This document shows positions 44,891 to 52,363 of a DNA stretch of 64,000 bases, piece after piece. The number at the start of each line of letters is the position of its first letter. Position 1 is the first letter of the stretch. The stretch is from Geminicoccaceae bacterium (GTDB taxonomy: Bacteria > Pseudomonadota > Alphaproteobacteria > Geminicoccales > Geminicoccaceae): contig JACKIM010000003.1 of assembly GCA_020638465.1 (NCBI GenBank), forward strand, positions 77,001-141,000, in the 5' to 3' direction. The position numbers were made by a program, and so were the translations under genes. The notes under the pieces were generated by a model. It saw only the letters and a list, made by a program, of their open reading frames with translations, did no database searches and was not told the DNA's origin.

Positions 44891-46045
44891 TCAGTTCTGC
44901 TCAATTTGGTAGCGCGGATCGGATACGGTCGGACGATCGACGGCCCAATCGGGCACCTCTTCGGGCATGTCCGGCCAGGGATGGCGCGGATACGGATAGG
45001 AGATGCGATACCAGGCGCGACCGCCATGGCAACCGTAACAGACGTCCGAGCTTGTCTGCGCCAGTTCCTCGATACGATCGGCATGCAGATAGGTCACCTG
45101 ATGCCGGACGGTGCGGAACAGGTCGGTGTGACAGGTCAGACAGCCATTCTCGCCCTCCTCGAATTCGAAATTCTCCCGAACCTCGGGCCAGGCCCCATCC
45201 ACGCCTTCCATGTTGGCATAGGGAAAACTGCCATGGCAGCGCAGGCACGTGTCCGATGGATTGACCATCTTGCGCAACGTAAAAGCCGGCATGTCACCAT
45301 CCGGGCCCGTGGATGCGAGCTGGGTGCGACCGTCCTCAAGAGGTGTCTGCGCCGATTCCTCGCGCGGATCGTCGCCCTTGTGACAAAAATTGCAGGAGAG
45401 GTTCATGACCTCCTTGGCATAGTCGCTCGACATATGCCTCTGGTGAAAGGTCTCCTGATCACCGGCATAGGTGTCGAGTGTCTGGTACCAGGCGAGCGAC
45501 TGGTCGGCGCGCACGCCAGCCGGCGATTCCTCACTGACCTGCCGGTCAAGGATCTCGGAATGGCAGACGAGGCATTGCTCGTCCCGTGCCGTGTCGATCG
45601 CCGGCGAAAAATGCAACGGATCCCACACGGCCTGTTCATAGCTGGCAGTCGCCGCGCGGGCCTTCACCGCCTTGAGCACCTCGGCTGCCGCTGCATCCTC
45701 GGCCTTGCGTTCCTGCTCCCGAACGACCGCCCGAACGGCTTCATCGGCCATCTGCCGGGCAATTTCAGCCGCCGCGGTCTCCGTCGCATTGCGCGCGACC
45801 TCGGCCGCCTGACCGGCAGCAGCCTTGGCTTCCTCGGCAGCCGCCGTCGCCGTTGCAGCCGCATCCTCGGCACGGGTTACAACAGGCATCACGGCGTCCG
45901 TGGCAATCTGGGCGGCCTCGCGACGGGCAGCGTCCTCCGCTTCGCCAACTTCCCAGTGACTGACTATACGAACCATGAACCAGGCAAGGCCCAGAACAAG
46001 GACCAGACTGGCTCCAATTACTGCAATCGACGTCTTGCTGTTCAT
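44891..46045 (-). CDS. Membrane-anchored pentaheme cytochrome c
   Basis: 384 residues. A single N-terminal membrane helix (6-26) is followed by a roughly 100-residue alanine- and glutamate-rich helix (35-135), probably a long coiled-coil stalk. Five CxxCH heme sites follow at 158-162, 218-222, 267-271, 302-306 and 336-340. The protein should stand out into the periplasm and pass electrons between the quinone pool or other cytochromes and the molybdoenzyme encoded 18 bp downstream. The stalk plus five hemes is not a layout I recognise from NapC or DmsC systems. Confidence 0.88.
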   Translation of the reverse strand: MNSKTSIAVIGASLVLVLGLAWFMVRIVSHWEVGEAEDAARREAAQIATDAVMPVVTRAEDAAATATAAAEEAKAAAGQAAEVARNATETAAAEIARQMADEAVRAVVREQERKAEDAAAAEVLKAVKARAATASYEQAVWDPLHFSPAIDTARDEQCLVCHSEILDRQVSEESPAGVRADQSLAWYQTLDTYAGDQETFHQRHMSSDYAKEVMNLSCNFCHKGDDPREESAQTPLEDGRTQLASTGPDGDMPAFTLRKMVNPSDTCLRCHGSFPYANMEGVDGAWPEVRENFEFEEGENGCLTCHTDLFRTVRHQVTYLHADRIEELAQTSSDVCYGCHGGRAWYRISYPYPRHPWPDMPEEVPDWAVDRPTVSDPRYQIEQN

Positions 46046-46077
46046 GAAACGGACTACCCGGCCATGCAGGAAAAGGC

Positions 46078-46107
46078 CGGGTGGCCCGGGTCAGATCAGG
46101 CCACCCG
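46078..46107 (-). terminator. Hairpin with T-run after the Met-Gly-Ser repeat gene
   Basis: On the minus strand a perfect 9-bp stem CGGGTGGCC / GGCCACCCG is followed by GGCCTTTTCC. It lies between the repeat-protein gene and the cytochrome gene and would act as a partial terminator, making the repeat-protein message more abundant than the enzyme genes. Confidence 0.6.
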
Positions 46108-46114
46108 ACGGAAG

Positions 46115-46148
46115 GAACCGGGAGGCTCACGCGACCGAGCCCCGGTTC
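46115..46148 (-). terminator. Second hairpin in the same gap
   Basis: An interrupted stem, GAACCGG with GGCTC against GAGCC with CCGGTTC, immediately upstream (in the transcript) of the hairpin at 46078-46107. The two together probably attenuate or stabilise the RNA. Confidence 0.45.
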
Positions 46149-46161
46149 TGGCGATTCGTCG

Positions 46162-46998
46162 CTAGTTCGACGAACCGCTCATGCCACCCATGCCGCCCAT
46201 GCCAGACATGCCACCCATGCCCGACATGCCGCCCATACCGGACATGCCACCCATACCGGACATGCCACCCATGCCCGACATTCCAGACATGCCGCTCATG
46301 CCAGTTGGGGCACCGAACGACCACTGGGTGCAGGTCCAATTTCCACCAGCGGGTGCTCCCGCCATGCCGGACATTCCAGACATGCCACCCATGCCGGACA
46401 TTCCCGACATGCCGCCCATACCGGACATGCCGCCCATTCCCGACATGCCACCCATACCGGACATGCCGCCCATGCCAGACATTCCCGACATGCCACCCAT
46501 ACCGGACATGCCGCCCATGCCAGACATTCCCGACATGCCACCCATACCGGACATGCCATCCATGCCGGACATGCCACCCATGCCGCCCATGCCTGACATG
46601 CCACCCATACCGGACATGCCACCCATGCCGCCCATACCGGACATGCCGCCCATGCCTGACATGCCACCCATACCGGACATGCCGCCCATGCCACTCGGCG
46701 GGCCAACCATGGTCCACTGGGTGCAGACCCAGTTACCGATCTGGTTTCCGCTCATGCCGGACATGCCGCCCATGCCTGACATTCCCGACATGCCACCCAT
46801 ACCGGACATCCCCGACATGCCACCCATACCGGACATCCCCGACATGCCACCCATGCCGGACATCCCCGACATGCCACCCATACCGCCCATGCCGGACATT
46901 CCCGACATACCCTGGGCGGAAGCTGCGAGCGGTGCCGCCAGCAACGCAACAGTACATGCCGTTGCGAGCAGGTTTTTCAGCTCTCTCTTCACAGTCAT
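46162..46998 (-). CDS. Secreted Met-Ser-Gly/Met-Gly-Gly repeat protein with two NWxCTQW modules
   Basis: 278 residues. Signal peptide MTVKRELKNLLATACTVALL...ASAQ, cleaved after about residue 28. Nearly all the rest is tandem MSG and MGG triplets (31-85, 103-210, 233-278). Two short conserved modules interrupt them: GNWVCTQWTMVGPPSG (NWVCTQW 89-95) and GNWTCTQWSFGAPTG (NWTCTQW 220-226), each with one cysteine. Almost no charged residues are present in the mature protein. Methionine-rich arrays can bind Cu(I) or scavenge oxidants; structural or metal-binding roles are possible. It belongs to the molybdoenzyme operon. No family is recognised. Confidence 0.8.
   Translation of the reverse strand: MTVKRELKNLLATACTVALLAAPLAASAQGMSGMSGMGGMGGMSGMSGMGGMSGMSGMGGMSGMSGMGGMSGMSGMGGMSGMSGNQIGNWVCTQWTMVGPPSGMGGMSGMGGMSGMGGMSGMGGMGGMSGMGGMSGMGGMGGMSGMDGMSGMGGMSGMSGMGGMSGMGGMSGMSGMGGMSGMGGMSGMGGMSGMGGMSGMSGMGGMSGMSGMAGAPAGGNWTCTQWSFGAPTGMSGMSGMSGMGGMSGMGGMSGMGGMSGMGGMSGMGGMGGMSGSSN
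46181..46906. repeat. Coding tandem-repeat array (9-bp units)
   Basis: Imperfect 9-nt units (minus strand ATG-(A/T)CN-GG(C/T) and ATG-GG(C/T)-GG(C/T)) encode the MSG/MGG triplets. Larger blocks such as the 30-45 bp groups around 46440-46560 and 46780-46870 recur almost exactly, so the array likely expanded by slippage or recombination and may vary between strains. The two NWxCTQW modules at about 46320 and 46712 break it. Confidence 0.85.
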
Positions 46999-47106
46999 TC
47001 CTTATCTCCTCACCTGGCGCTCGAACGTTATGGAGGCTCGAGCGTACGACTTCAGGCGCCTCCCGGCCCGATCGTCGGCACGAATGGCCGGACGAATTTG
47101 CGAAAT

Positions 47107-47430
47107 TCAGTTGGCGGTTTCCCCGGGCGCGCCATACAGGCCGCGAATGTCATAGCGGCCGGGCACGTTGGGATGGATGAACGGCGTGTACCAGACCCCC
47201 TCATCCTCAAGGAAACCGAGGCTTTCGGGAATCGGAGCGCTAATGCCGCGAAGGGCATTGGCATACCATGCCTCGCCATGATCGACCGTAGTAATGACCG
47301 GCGCACCAGCTGGCCGAAGACTCGGCTCAACCCCGGCTATCTCCTCGGCGGACGCCTGGCCGGCGAATCCACCTGTCAGACAGGCGACAACCGCCGCCCC
47401 GAAAATCTGCTTGACCCTTGAGCCTTCCAT
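47107..47430 (-). CDS. Small secreted protein, first gene of the sigma-54 operon
   Basis: 107 residues from ATG 47430. Signal peptide MEGSRVKQIFGAAVVACLTG...AGQASAEE with cleavage after ASA. The mature part, about 80 residues, contains EAWYANALRGISAPIPESLGF, EDEGVWYTPFIHPNVPGRYD and no cysteine. I do not know the family. Its ATG is about 25 nt after the predicted sigma-54 transcription start, so it heads the operon. The frame is open to 47496 but the signal peptide fixes the start. Confidence 0.7.
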   Translation of the reverse strand: MEGSRVKQIFGAAVVACLTGGFAGQASAEEIAGVEPSLRPAGAPVITTVDHGEAWYANALRGISAPIPESLGFLEDEGVWYTPFIHPNVPGRYDIRGLYGAPGETAN

Positions 47431-47464
47431 TGCCCTGTCCCGCGATTGGCTTTTGCCTATACAC

Positions 47465-47482
47465 CAGCAAATGTCGTGCCAA
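47465..47482 (-). promoter_or_regulatory. Sigma-54 promoter of the molybdoenzyme operon
   Basis: On the minus strand the sequence is TTGGCACGACATTTGCTG, which matches the sigma-54 consensus YTGGCACG-N4-TTGCW at every defined base, with GG and GC at the right spacing. The predicted start is near 47455, giving a leader of about 25 nt before the ATG at 47430. The operon ends with a GAFTGA-containing activator gene. Confidence 0.85.
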
Positions 47483-47498
47483 TTGGGACGAAACATCT

Positions 47499-47511
47499 TA
47501 ACTTTATGATT
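47499..47511 (-). promoter_or_regulatory. Possible IHF site
   Basis: On the minus strand AATCATAAAGTTA differs by one base from the IHF core WATCAA-N4-TTR. It lies between the sigma-54 promoter and the upstream palindromes, where IHF bending is normally needed. Confidence 0.45.
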
Positions 47512-47560
47512 TTACTGGAAGAGTTCGCAGATCGCCCTGTATCCGGCAACCATCCCGAAC

Positions 47561-47662
47561 CTGACAAAATGTCAGATACGATACAACCCTGATATCATCT
47601 CATTGGTTTCAAGTAATAATTCCCGCACATGACAAAATGTCATGACATGACAAAATGTCATG
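47561..47662. promoter_or_regulatory. Three TGACAAAATGTCA palindromes, probable enhancer sites
   Basis: Perfect copies at 47562-47574, 47630-47642 and 47648-47660. The first extends to CTGACAAAATGTCAG, the other two to CATGACAAAATGTCATG. The last two are 18 bp apart. Their centres are about 113, 181 and 199 bp upstream of the predicted sigma-54 start, the usual range for NtrC-type activators. They also lie upstream of the divergent DUF3141 operon. Confidence 0.8.
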
Positions 47663-47712
47663 CAGGGTCCGGCATTGCGCCACGCTAGAACCTTTTCCCA
47701 TCAAATGGACCA

Positions 47713-47726
47713 TTGATCCAGATCAA
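47713..47726. promoter_or_regulatory. FNR/FixK-type box upstream of the DUF3141 operon
   Basis: TTGATCCAGATCAA matches the TTGAT-N4-ATCAA consensus exactly. A possible -10 (TATATG, 47752-47757) would place the start near 47764, so the box is centred at about -44, close to the class II activating position. Oxygen-limited expression of the plus-strand operon is inferred. Confidence 0.75.
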
Positions 47727-47826
47727 AAACGTCTGGACACTTTGAAGCTCTTATATGCGTGAATGTCATATGGGCGCGAATGTCATGGGTGCGGTTTCGC
47801 CGCGCCTCGACATGTCATGGCATTGT

Positions 47827-47844
47827 ATTCTACAAATGTAGAAT
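47827..47844. promoter_or_regulatory. Palindrome ATTCTACAAATGTAGAAT in the DUF3141 leader
   Basis: Seven-base arms around AAAT. The core TACA-AA-TGTA has the form of BlaI/CopY-type operators. It lies 45-62 bp before the start codon, downstream of the predicted transcription start, and could be an operator or an RNA hairpin. No BlaI/CopY gene is in the window. Confidence 0.4.
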
Positions 47845-47888
47845 TATGTCGTGGTGCAGGTGCTGTTTTCACACCTCAGGAGGATGTC

Positions 47889-50201
47889 ATGGTCGGTCTC
47901 AAGGAAAAGCAATCCGAGTCCAATGCAGCCGGGAACAGTCTGCCGAATGACGTGTTCTCACAGGCCCTGTCTTATTCGATCGACGCCATGCAGCGTTCGA
48001 TCCTTTTCTGCGATGCGATGAGGCAACGCGCGGCCCAGCACGAAAGGCAAAGCGCCCTCGAAGCTCCCAACGTACTCGATTACGCTTGTGAACTCGTCCT
48101 CGACGGCCGCAATCTTCCCCGGCCGGTGAATTACGCCCTGGTGCGCATCAAGCCGCCGGAAGGTACGGAAGTCGACGATCGCAAGAGGCCTTTTGTTGTC
48201 GTCGATCCCCGTGCGGGGCATGGCCCCGGTATTGGAGGTTTCAAGTCGGACAGCGAGATCGGCGTGGCGATGAAGGCCGGCCATCCCTGTTATTTCATCG
48301 GGTTCAGGCCCATGCCAGAGCCCGGCCAGACGATTTTCGACGTCGCCGAAGCGGAAGCGGTGTTCCTGCGCGAGGTGATCGAACGGCATCCCGATGCCCA
48401 GGGGCTGCCCTGTGTCGTCGGCAATTGCCAGGCAGGCTGGGCAATCATGATCGTCGCGGCACTGCATCCCGACCTGTTCGGCCCCATCATCATCGCCGGC
48501 GCCCCGCTGTCGTACTGGGCCGGCGTACACGGGAAGAACCCCATGCGCTACAGCGGCGGCCTGCTCGGCGGCAGCTGGCTCACGGCCATGACCAGCGACC
48601 TGGGCCATGGAATTTTCGACGGCGCCTGGCTGGTCAAGAACTTCGAGGCGCAGAATCCGGCCAATACCTTCTGGTCGAAGCAGTACAATCTCTATTCGAA
48701 GATCGATACCGAGGTGCCACGTTATCTCGGTTTCGAACGCTGGTGGGGTGAAAAGACCCTGCTTAACGGCGAGGAAATGCAGACCATTGTCGATGATCTC
48801 TTTGTCGGGAACAAACTCGCGACGGGTGAGATTCAGGCCCCGAACGGCGATATTGTCGACCTGCGGGAGATCCGTTCCCCCATCGTCGTATTCTGCTCGA
48901 AGGGGGATAACATCACCCCGCCACAACAGGCGCTCGACTGGGTTCTCGACCTGTACGAAGATGTCGACGACATCCGCAGGCATCAGCAGACGATCGTCTA
49001 CACCATCCACGAGTCGGTCGGTCATCTGGGCATTTTCGTGTCGGCCGGTGTCGCGCGCAAGCAGCACGACGAATTCGTCCACAACATCGACCTGATCAAC
49101 ATCCTGCCGCCGGGCCTCTACGAGGCGGTCTTCGAGCCGGTGGACGAGCATACGGCCAATGCCGATCTGGTATCCGGTCAGTGGGTCATGCGTTGCGAGG
49201 CGCGGAGCTTCGCCGATATTCGGGCACTGGGTGGCAACAGTATCGACGACGAGCATTGCTTCGAGGCGGCAGCCCGACTTTCGGAAGAAAATCTCGCCCT
49301 GTACCGGACTTTCGTCCAGCCCTGGCTCCGGCCGATGATCACCGAGCCCATGGCCGAGGCGATGCGGCAGATGCATCCGTTGCGCGTCCAGTACATGGCC
49401 ACACCGGGACACCGGGCTTTCGATGGCGTGCTGGAGCAGATGGTCGGGCAGGTCGAGGAGAATCGCCAGCCCGCCGGGGAAGGAAACGTCTTCACCGAGG
49501 CCGAGAAGAAGGTGTCGAATTCGATCGTCGAAGGTTTCGAGGCCTGGCGGATCTTTGCCGAGCAGATGGCCGAAAAGACCTTCTTCGCGGTCTTCGGCAA
49601 CCCGCTGCTACAGTCCCGGCTGGGCATCGATCCCGCATCGAGCGAGAGACCGCGCAAGGCCGCCAAGAGCCCGCACCATAAAAAACTCGTCGATCAGGAG
49701 ATTGCTTCCCTGAAGGCACGGGTGACCGATGGCGGTCTTCGCGAGGCGTTCATCCGTTCGCTCCTGTATGTCGGTCTCGCCGAGAGGAAGGTCGACGAGC
49801 GGACCTTTTCCTTCATGCGTCACCTGTGGCACCAGCAGAAGCAGACGAGCAACCTCGACCTCGAAGCATTCCGCCGCCTGGTGCGCGAGCAGTTCTTCAT
49901 GCTCGAAATCGATGAGAAGGCGGCGCTGGCGGCCATCCCCGGCATGCTGCCCGAAGATGCTGCCGAGCGACAGGCGGCATTCGATATCATCGGGCAGATC
50001 ATCGAGGCTGGCAGCCCGCTCAGCAAGAAGGGCGAGGAGCGGCTGGCAGAACTCGTCGAATGGTTCGACCTCGGGTCCAAACCGTCGGGCAGGAGCAGGA
50101 AGCAGCCCGCGGCAACCGGCAACGGGACCCACCCGGCGACCCTGTCGGACGAAAAGGCCAGGACGGCTCCCGGCAAGACGGCACGAGGTGCCGCACGATG
50201 A
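47889..50201 (+). CDS. DUF3141 / PHA-synthase-like alpha/beta-hydrolase protein
   Basis: 770 residues from ATG 47889, chosen for its strong AGGAGG at 5-bp spacing. The N-terminal half is a PhaC-like alpha/beta hydrolase with VVDPRAGHGPGIGGF, nucleophile C180 in GNCQAGW, the aspartate region VVFCSKGDNITPPQQ and the histidine in HESVGHLGIFV. The C-terminal half (about 450-770) is helical and includes a TerB-like segment (RVTDGGLREAFIRSLLYVGLAERKVDERTF). The family is often called 3-hydroxyalkanoate synthetase, but polymer synthesis is unproven. It heads an operon with pta, ackA and fabI-like genes. Confidence 0.88.
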   Translation: MVGLKEKQSESNAAGNSLPNDVFSQALSYSIDAMQRSILFCDAMRQRAAQHERQSALEAPNVLDYACELVLDGRNLPRPVNYALVRIKPPEGTEVDDRKRPFVVVDPRAGHGPGIGGFKSDSEIGVAMKAGHPCYFIGFRPMPEPGQTIFDVAEAEAVFLREVIERHPDAQGLPCVVGNCQAGWAIMIVAALHPDLFGPIIIAGAPLSYWAGVHGKNPMRYSGGLLGGSWLTAMTSDLGHGIFDGAWLVKNFEAQNPANTFWSKQYNLYSKIDTEVPRYLGFERWWGEKTLLNGEEMQTIVDDLFVGNKLATGEIQAPNGDIVDLREIRSPIVVFCSKGDNITPPQQALDWVLDLYEDVDDIRRHQQTIVYTIHESVGHLGIFVSAGVARKQHDEFVHNIDLINILPPGLYEAVFEPVDEHTANADLVSGQWVMRCEARSFADIRALGGNSIDDEHCFEAAARLSEENLALYRTFVQPWLRPMITEPMAEAMRQMHPLRVQYMATPGHRAFDGVLEQMVGQVEENRQPAGEGNVFTEAEKKVSNSIVEGFEAWRIFAEQMAEKTFFAVFGNPLLQSRLGIDPASSERPRKAAKSPHHKKLVDQEIASLKARVTDGGLREAFIRSLLYVGLAERKVDERTFSFMRHLWHQQKQTSNLDLEAFRRLVREQFFMLEIDEKAALAAIPGMLPEDAAERQAAFDIIGQIIEAGSPLSKKGEERLAELVEWFDLGSKPSGRSRKQPAATGNGTHPATLSDEKARTAPGKTARGAAR

Positions 50202-51154
50202 ACGAAGGTGTCGAAGGGCAGTCCGGACACTCGAAATACAACCGACTCATCGAGGCGGCCAAGGCAATGACCGCGCCGACGGTCATCGTCGCGCACCCCT
50301 GCGACAAGACCTCGTTGCAGGGGCCGCTCGATGCCGCAAGGGCGGGAATCGTGAAGCCCGTCCTTGTCGGCCCGCAGGCGCGCATCGTCGATATCGCGAA
50401 AAAGAACGGTATCGACATTGACGGCATCGAGATTGTCGACACGCCGCACAGCCACGCGTCGGCGGCACGGGCCGTCGAGCTCATCCGGCAAGGCAAGGGC
50501 ACCCTCCTGATGAAGGGCAGCCTGCATACCGACGAGCTGATGAGCGAAGTGACATCGTCGGCGAAGGGCCTGCGGACCGAACGTCGCATCAGCCACGTCT
50601 TCATCATGGATGTCCCGGGCCATCACGAGACCCTGTTCATCACCGACGCGGCCATCAACATCTTCCCGGATCTCCTGTCCAAGCGCGACATTATCCAGAA
50701 CGCTGTCGATCTCTGGCAGGGGCTGGCTCTCGGGCGACCGCGAGTGGCCATCCTGTCTGCGGTCGAGACGGTCACGCCGCGCATTCCCTCGACCATCGAG
50801 GCAGCCGCCCTGTGCAAGATGGCCGATCGCGGCCAGATCACCGGCGCAGACCTGGACGGGCCGCTCGCCTTCGACAATGCAATCGACCCCGAGGCCGCCC
50901 GGATGAAGGGGATCCAGTCGACCGTGGCGGGCCGGGGCCAGATCCTCGTCGTGCCCGATCTCGAAGCCGGGAACATGCTGGCCAAGAACCTCACATTCCT
51001 TTCCCATGCCGACGCGGCGGGAATCGTGCTGGGGGCCCGGGTGCCGATCGTTCTCACCTCACGGGCGGATTCGGTGCGCACACGACTGGCTTCTTGCGCC
51101 ATCGCCTCCCTCTATGCCGCCGCCATACTGAAGTCGACGAAGGTTTCCGCATGA
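50198..51154 (+). CDS. pta: Phosphate acetyl/butyryltransferase
   Basis: 318 residues from ATG 50198, overlapping the previous stop (ATGA). PTA_PTB-family motifs include GTLLMKGSLHTDELMSEV, HVFIMDVPGHHETLFITDAAIN, LDGPLAFDNAID and the late LVVPDLEAGNMLAKNL. It interconverts acyl-CoA and acyl-phosphate. It is the short form, without a DRTGG or MaoC-type extension. With AckA it yields ATP from acetyl-CoA or another acyl-CoA. Confidence 0.9.
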   Translation: MNEGVEGQSGHSKYNRLIEAAKAMTAPTVIVAHPCDKTSLQGPLDAARAGIVKPVLVGPQARIVDIAKKNGIDIDGIEIVDTPHSHASAARAVELIRQGKGTLLMKGSLHTDELMSEVTSSAKGLRTERRISHVFIMDVPGHHETLFITDAAINIFPDLLSKRDIIQNAVDLWQGLALGRPRVAILSAVETVTPRIPSTIEAAALCKMADRGQITGADLDGPLAFDNAIDPEAARMKGIQSTVAGRGQILVVPDLEAGNMLAKNLTFLSHADAAGIVLGARVPIVLTSRADSVRTRLASCAIASLYAAAILKSTKVSA

Positions 51155-52338
51155 CCGCACGGAAGTCCGTTCTTGCCGTCAATGCCGGCTCATCGAGCCT
51201 CAAGTTCCGGATCTTCACCATCGACAACGGCTCGCCGGAATGCCGGATCCGCGGCCAGATGGACGGTATCGGGGTAAAGCCGCACCTCGCGATCCACGAT
51301 GTCGACGGAACCGTCATGGTCGATGAAACGTTCGATGCGGCGACGATCGCGACCCTGCCCGACGCGATCGTCCGCGTTTCCGACTGGCTGAAGACGCTCG
51401 AAGGTTTCGAATTCATCGGTATCGGTCATCGGGTCGTGCATGGCGGGCCGAACCATGACCGTCCGGTGCTGGTGGACGACAGGGTGCTGGAGGAACTGCG
51501 GGTCTACCAGGATCTGGCGCCATTGCACCAGCCCAACAACCTGGCACCCATCCGCCTCGCCATGGAGATGGTTCCGGGCATCCCCCAGGTCGCGTGCTTC
51601 GATACCGAATTCCACCGGCACCGCGAGCGCTCGCGCGACTGCTATGCGCTCCCCGGCGCCCTATACGAAGAGGGAGTCCGGCGTTACGGCTTCCATGGCC
51701 TGTCCTATGCCTACATCGCCGGGACGATGAGGACCGGCATGCCCGAACTGGCGAAAGGACGGGTGATCGTCGCCCATCTGGGCAGCGGCGCTTCCATGTG
51801 CGCGCTGAGCAACGGCAGGAGCATCGAGACCACCATGGGCTTCTCGGCCATCGATGGCCTGCCCATGGGAACCCGCAGCGGCCAGCTCGATCCGGGCGTG
51901 GCCCTCTATCTCATGCAACACAAGGGGATGAGTGCCGACGAGATATCGTCACTGCTCTATCACGATTCCGGCCTGCGCGGCCTGTCGGGCATTTCCAGCG
52001 ACATGCGCGTTCTCGAAGCCAGCGACGACCCGCGCGCGGCCCTCGCCATCGAGCATTTTGTCTATCGGGCCGTGCTCAACGCCGGCATGCTGCAGGCCGC
52101 CCTGGGAGGACTGGATGCGATCGTGTTCACCGCCGGCATCGGCGAGCACTCCCCTTCCATCCGGGCGCGCATCGCCGATGGCCTGCGCTGGGCCGGCCTC
52201 GAACTCGACCCGGCTTTGAACGACTCGGGCAAGGGGCGTATTTCGACCGACGGCAGCAAGATCGCCGCTTTCGTCATCCCGACCGATGAGGAGATGATGA
52301 TCGCCCGTGCCGTGGTGTCACTGGTCGCCGAACGGTGA
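51151..52338 (+). CDS. ackA: Acetate kinase
   Basis: 395 residues. It begins MTARKSVLAVNAGSSSLKF, the family's first signature. GFHGLSYAYIAGTM, VAHLGSGASMCAL, MGFSAIDGLPMGTRSGQLDPG and VFTAGIGEHSP follow. It converts acyl-phosphate plus ADP to carboxylate plus ATP. The ATGA overlap with pta couples the two. Butyrate or propionate may also be used. Confidence 0.93.
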   Translation: MTARKSVLAVNAGSSSLKFRIFTIDNGSPECRIRGQMDGIGVKPHLAIHDVDGTVMVDETFDAATIATLPDAIVRVSDWLKTLEGFEFIGIGHRVVHGGPNHDRPVLVDDRVLEELRVYQDLAPLHQPNNLAPIRLAMEMVPGIPQVACFDTEFHRHRERSRDCYALPGALYEEGVRRYGFHGLSYAYIAGTMRTGMPELAKGRVIVAHLGSGASMCALSNGRSIETTMGFSAIDGLPMGTRSGQLDPGVALYLMQHKGMSADEISSLLYHDSGLRGLSGISSDMRVLEASDDPRAALAIEHFVYRAVLNAGMLQAALGGLDAIVFTAGIGEHSPSIRARIADGLRWAGLELDPALNDSGKGRISTDGSKIAAFVIPTDEEMMIARAVVSLVAER

Positions 52339-52363
52339 TTTCAATCCTTCCGGGAAGAACCGC

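Noticed and set aside
46181..46906. Possible CRISPR-like or non-coding tandem repeat
   Set aside because: The units are 9 bp, have no unique spacers, and translate cleanly into MSG/MGG triplets behind a signal peptide.
46181..47155. Long plus-strand open frame through the repeat region encoding Pro-Met-rich repeats
   Set aside because: It is the antisense shadow of the MSG/MGG array; the 9-bp period keeps all frames open. It has no signal peptide or ribosome-binding site, and the minus-strand protein has both a signal peptide and operon context.
47763..47888. Upstream extension of the DUF3141 frame to an ATG at 47763
   Set aside because: The extension (MSYGRECHGCGFAAP...) has no family similarity and contains the palindrome at 47827. 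The ATG at 47889 has an ideal AGGAGG.
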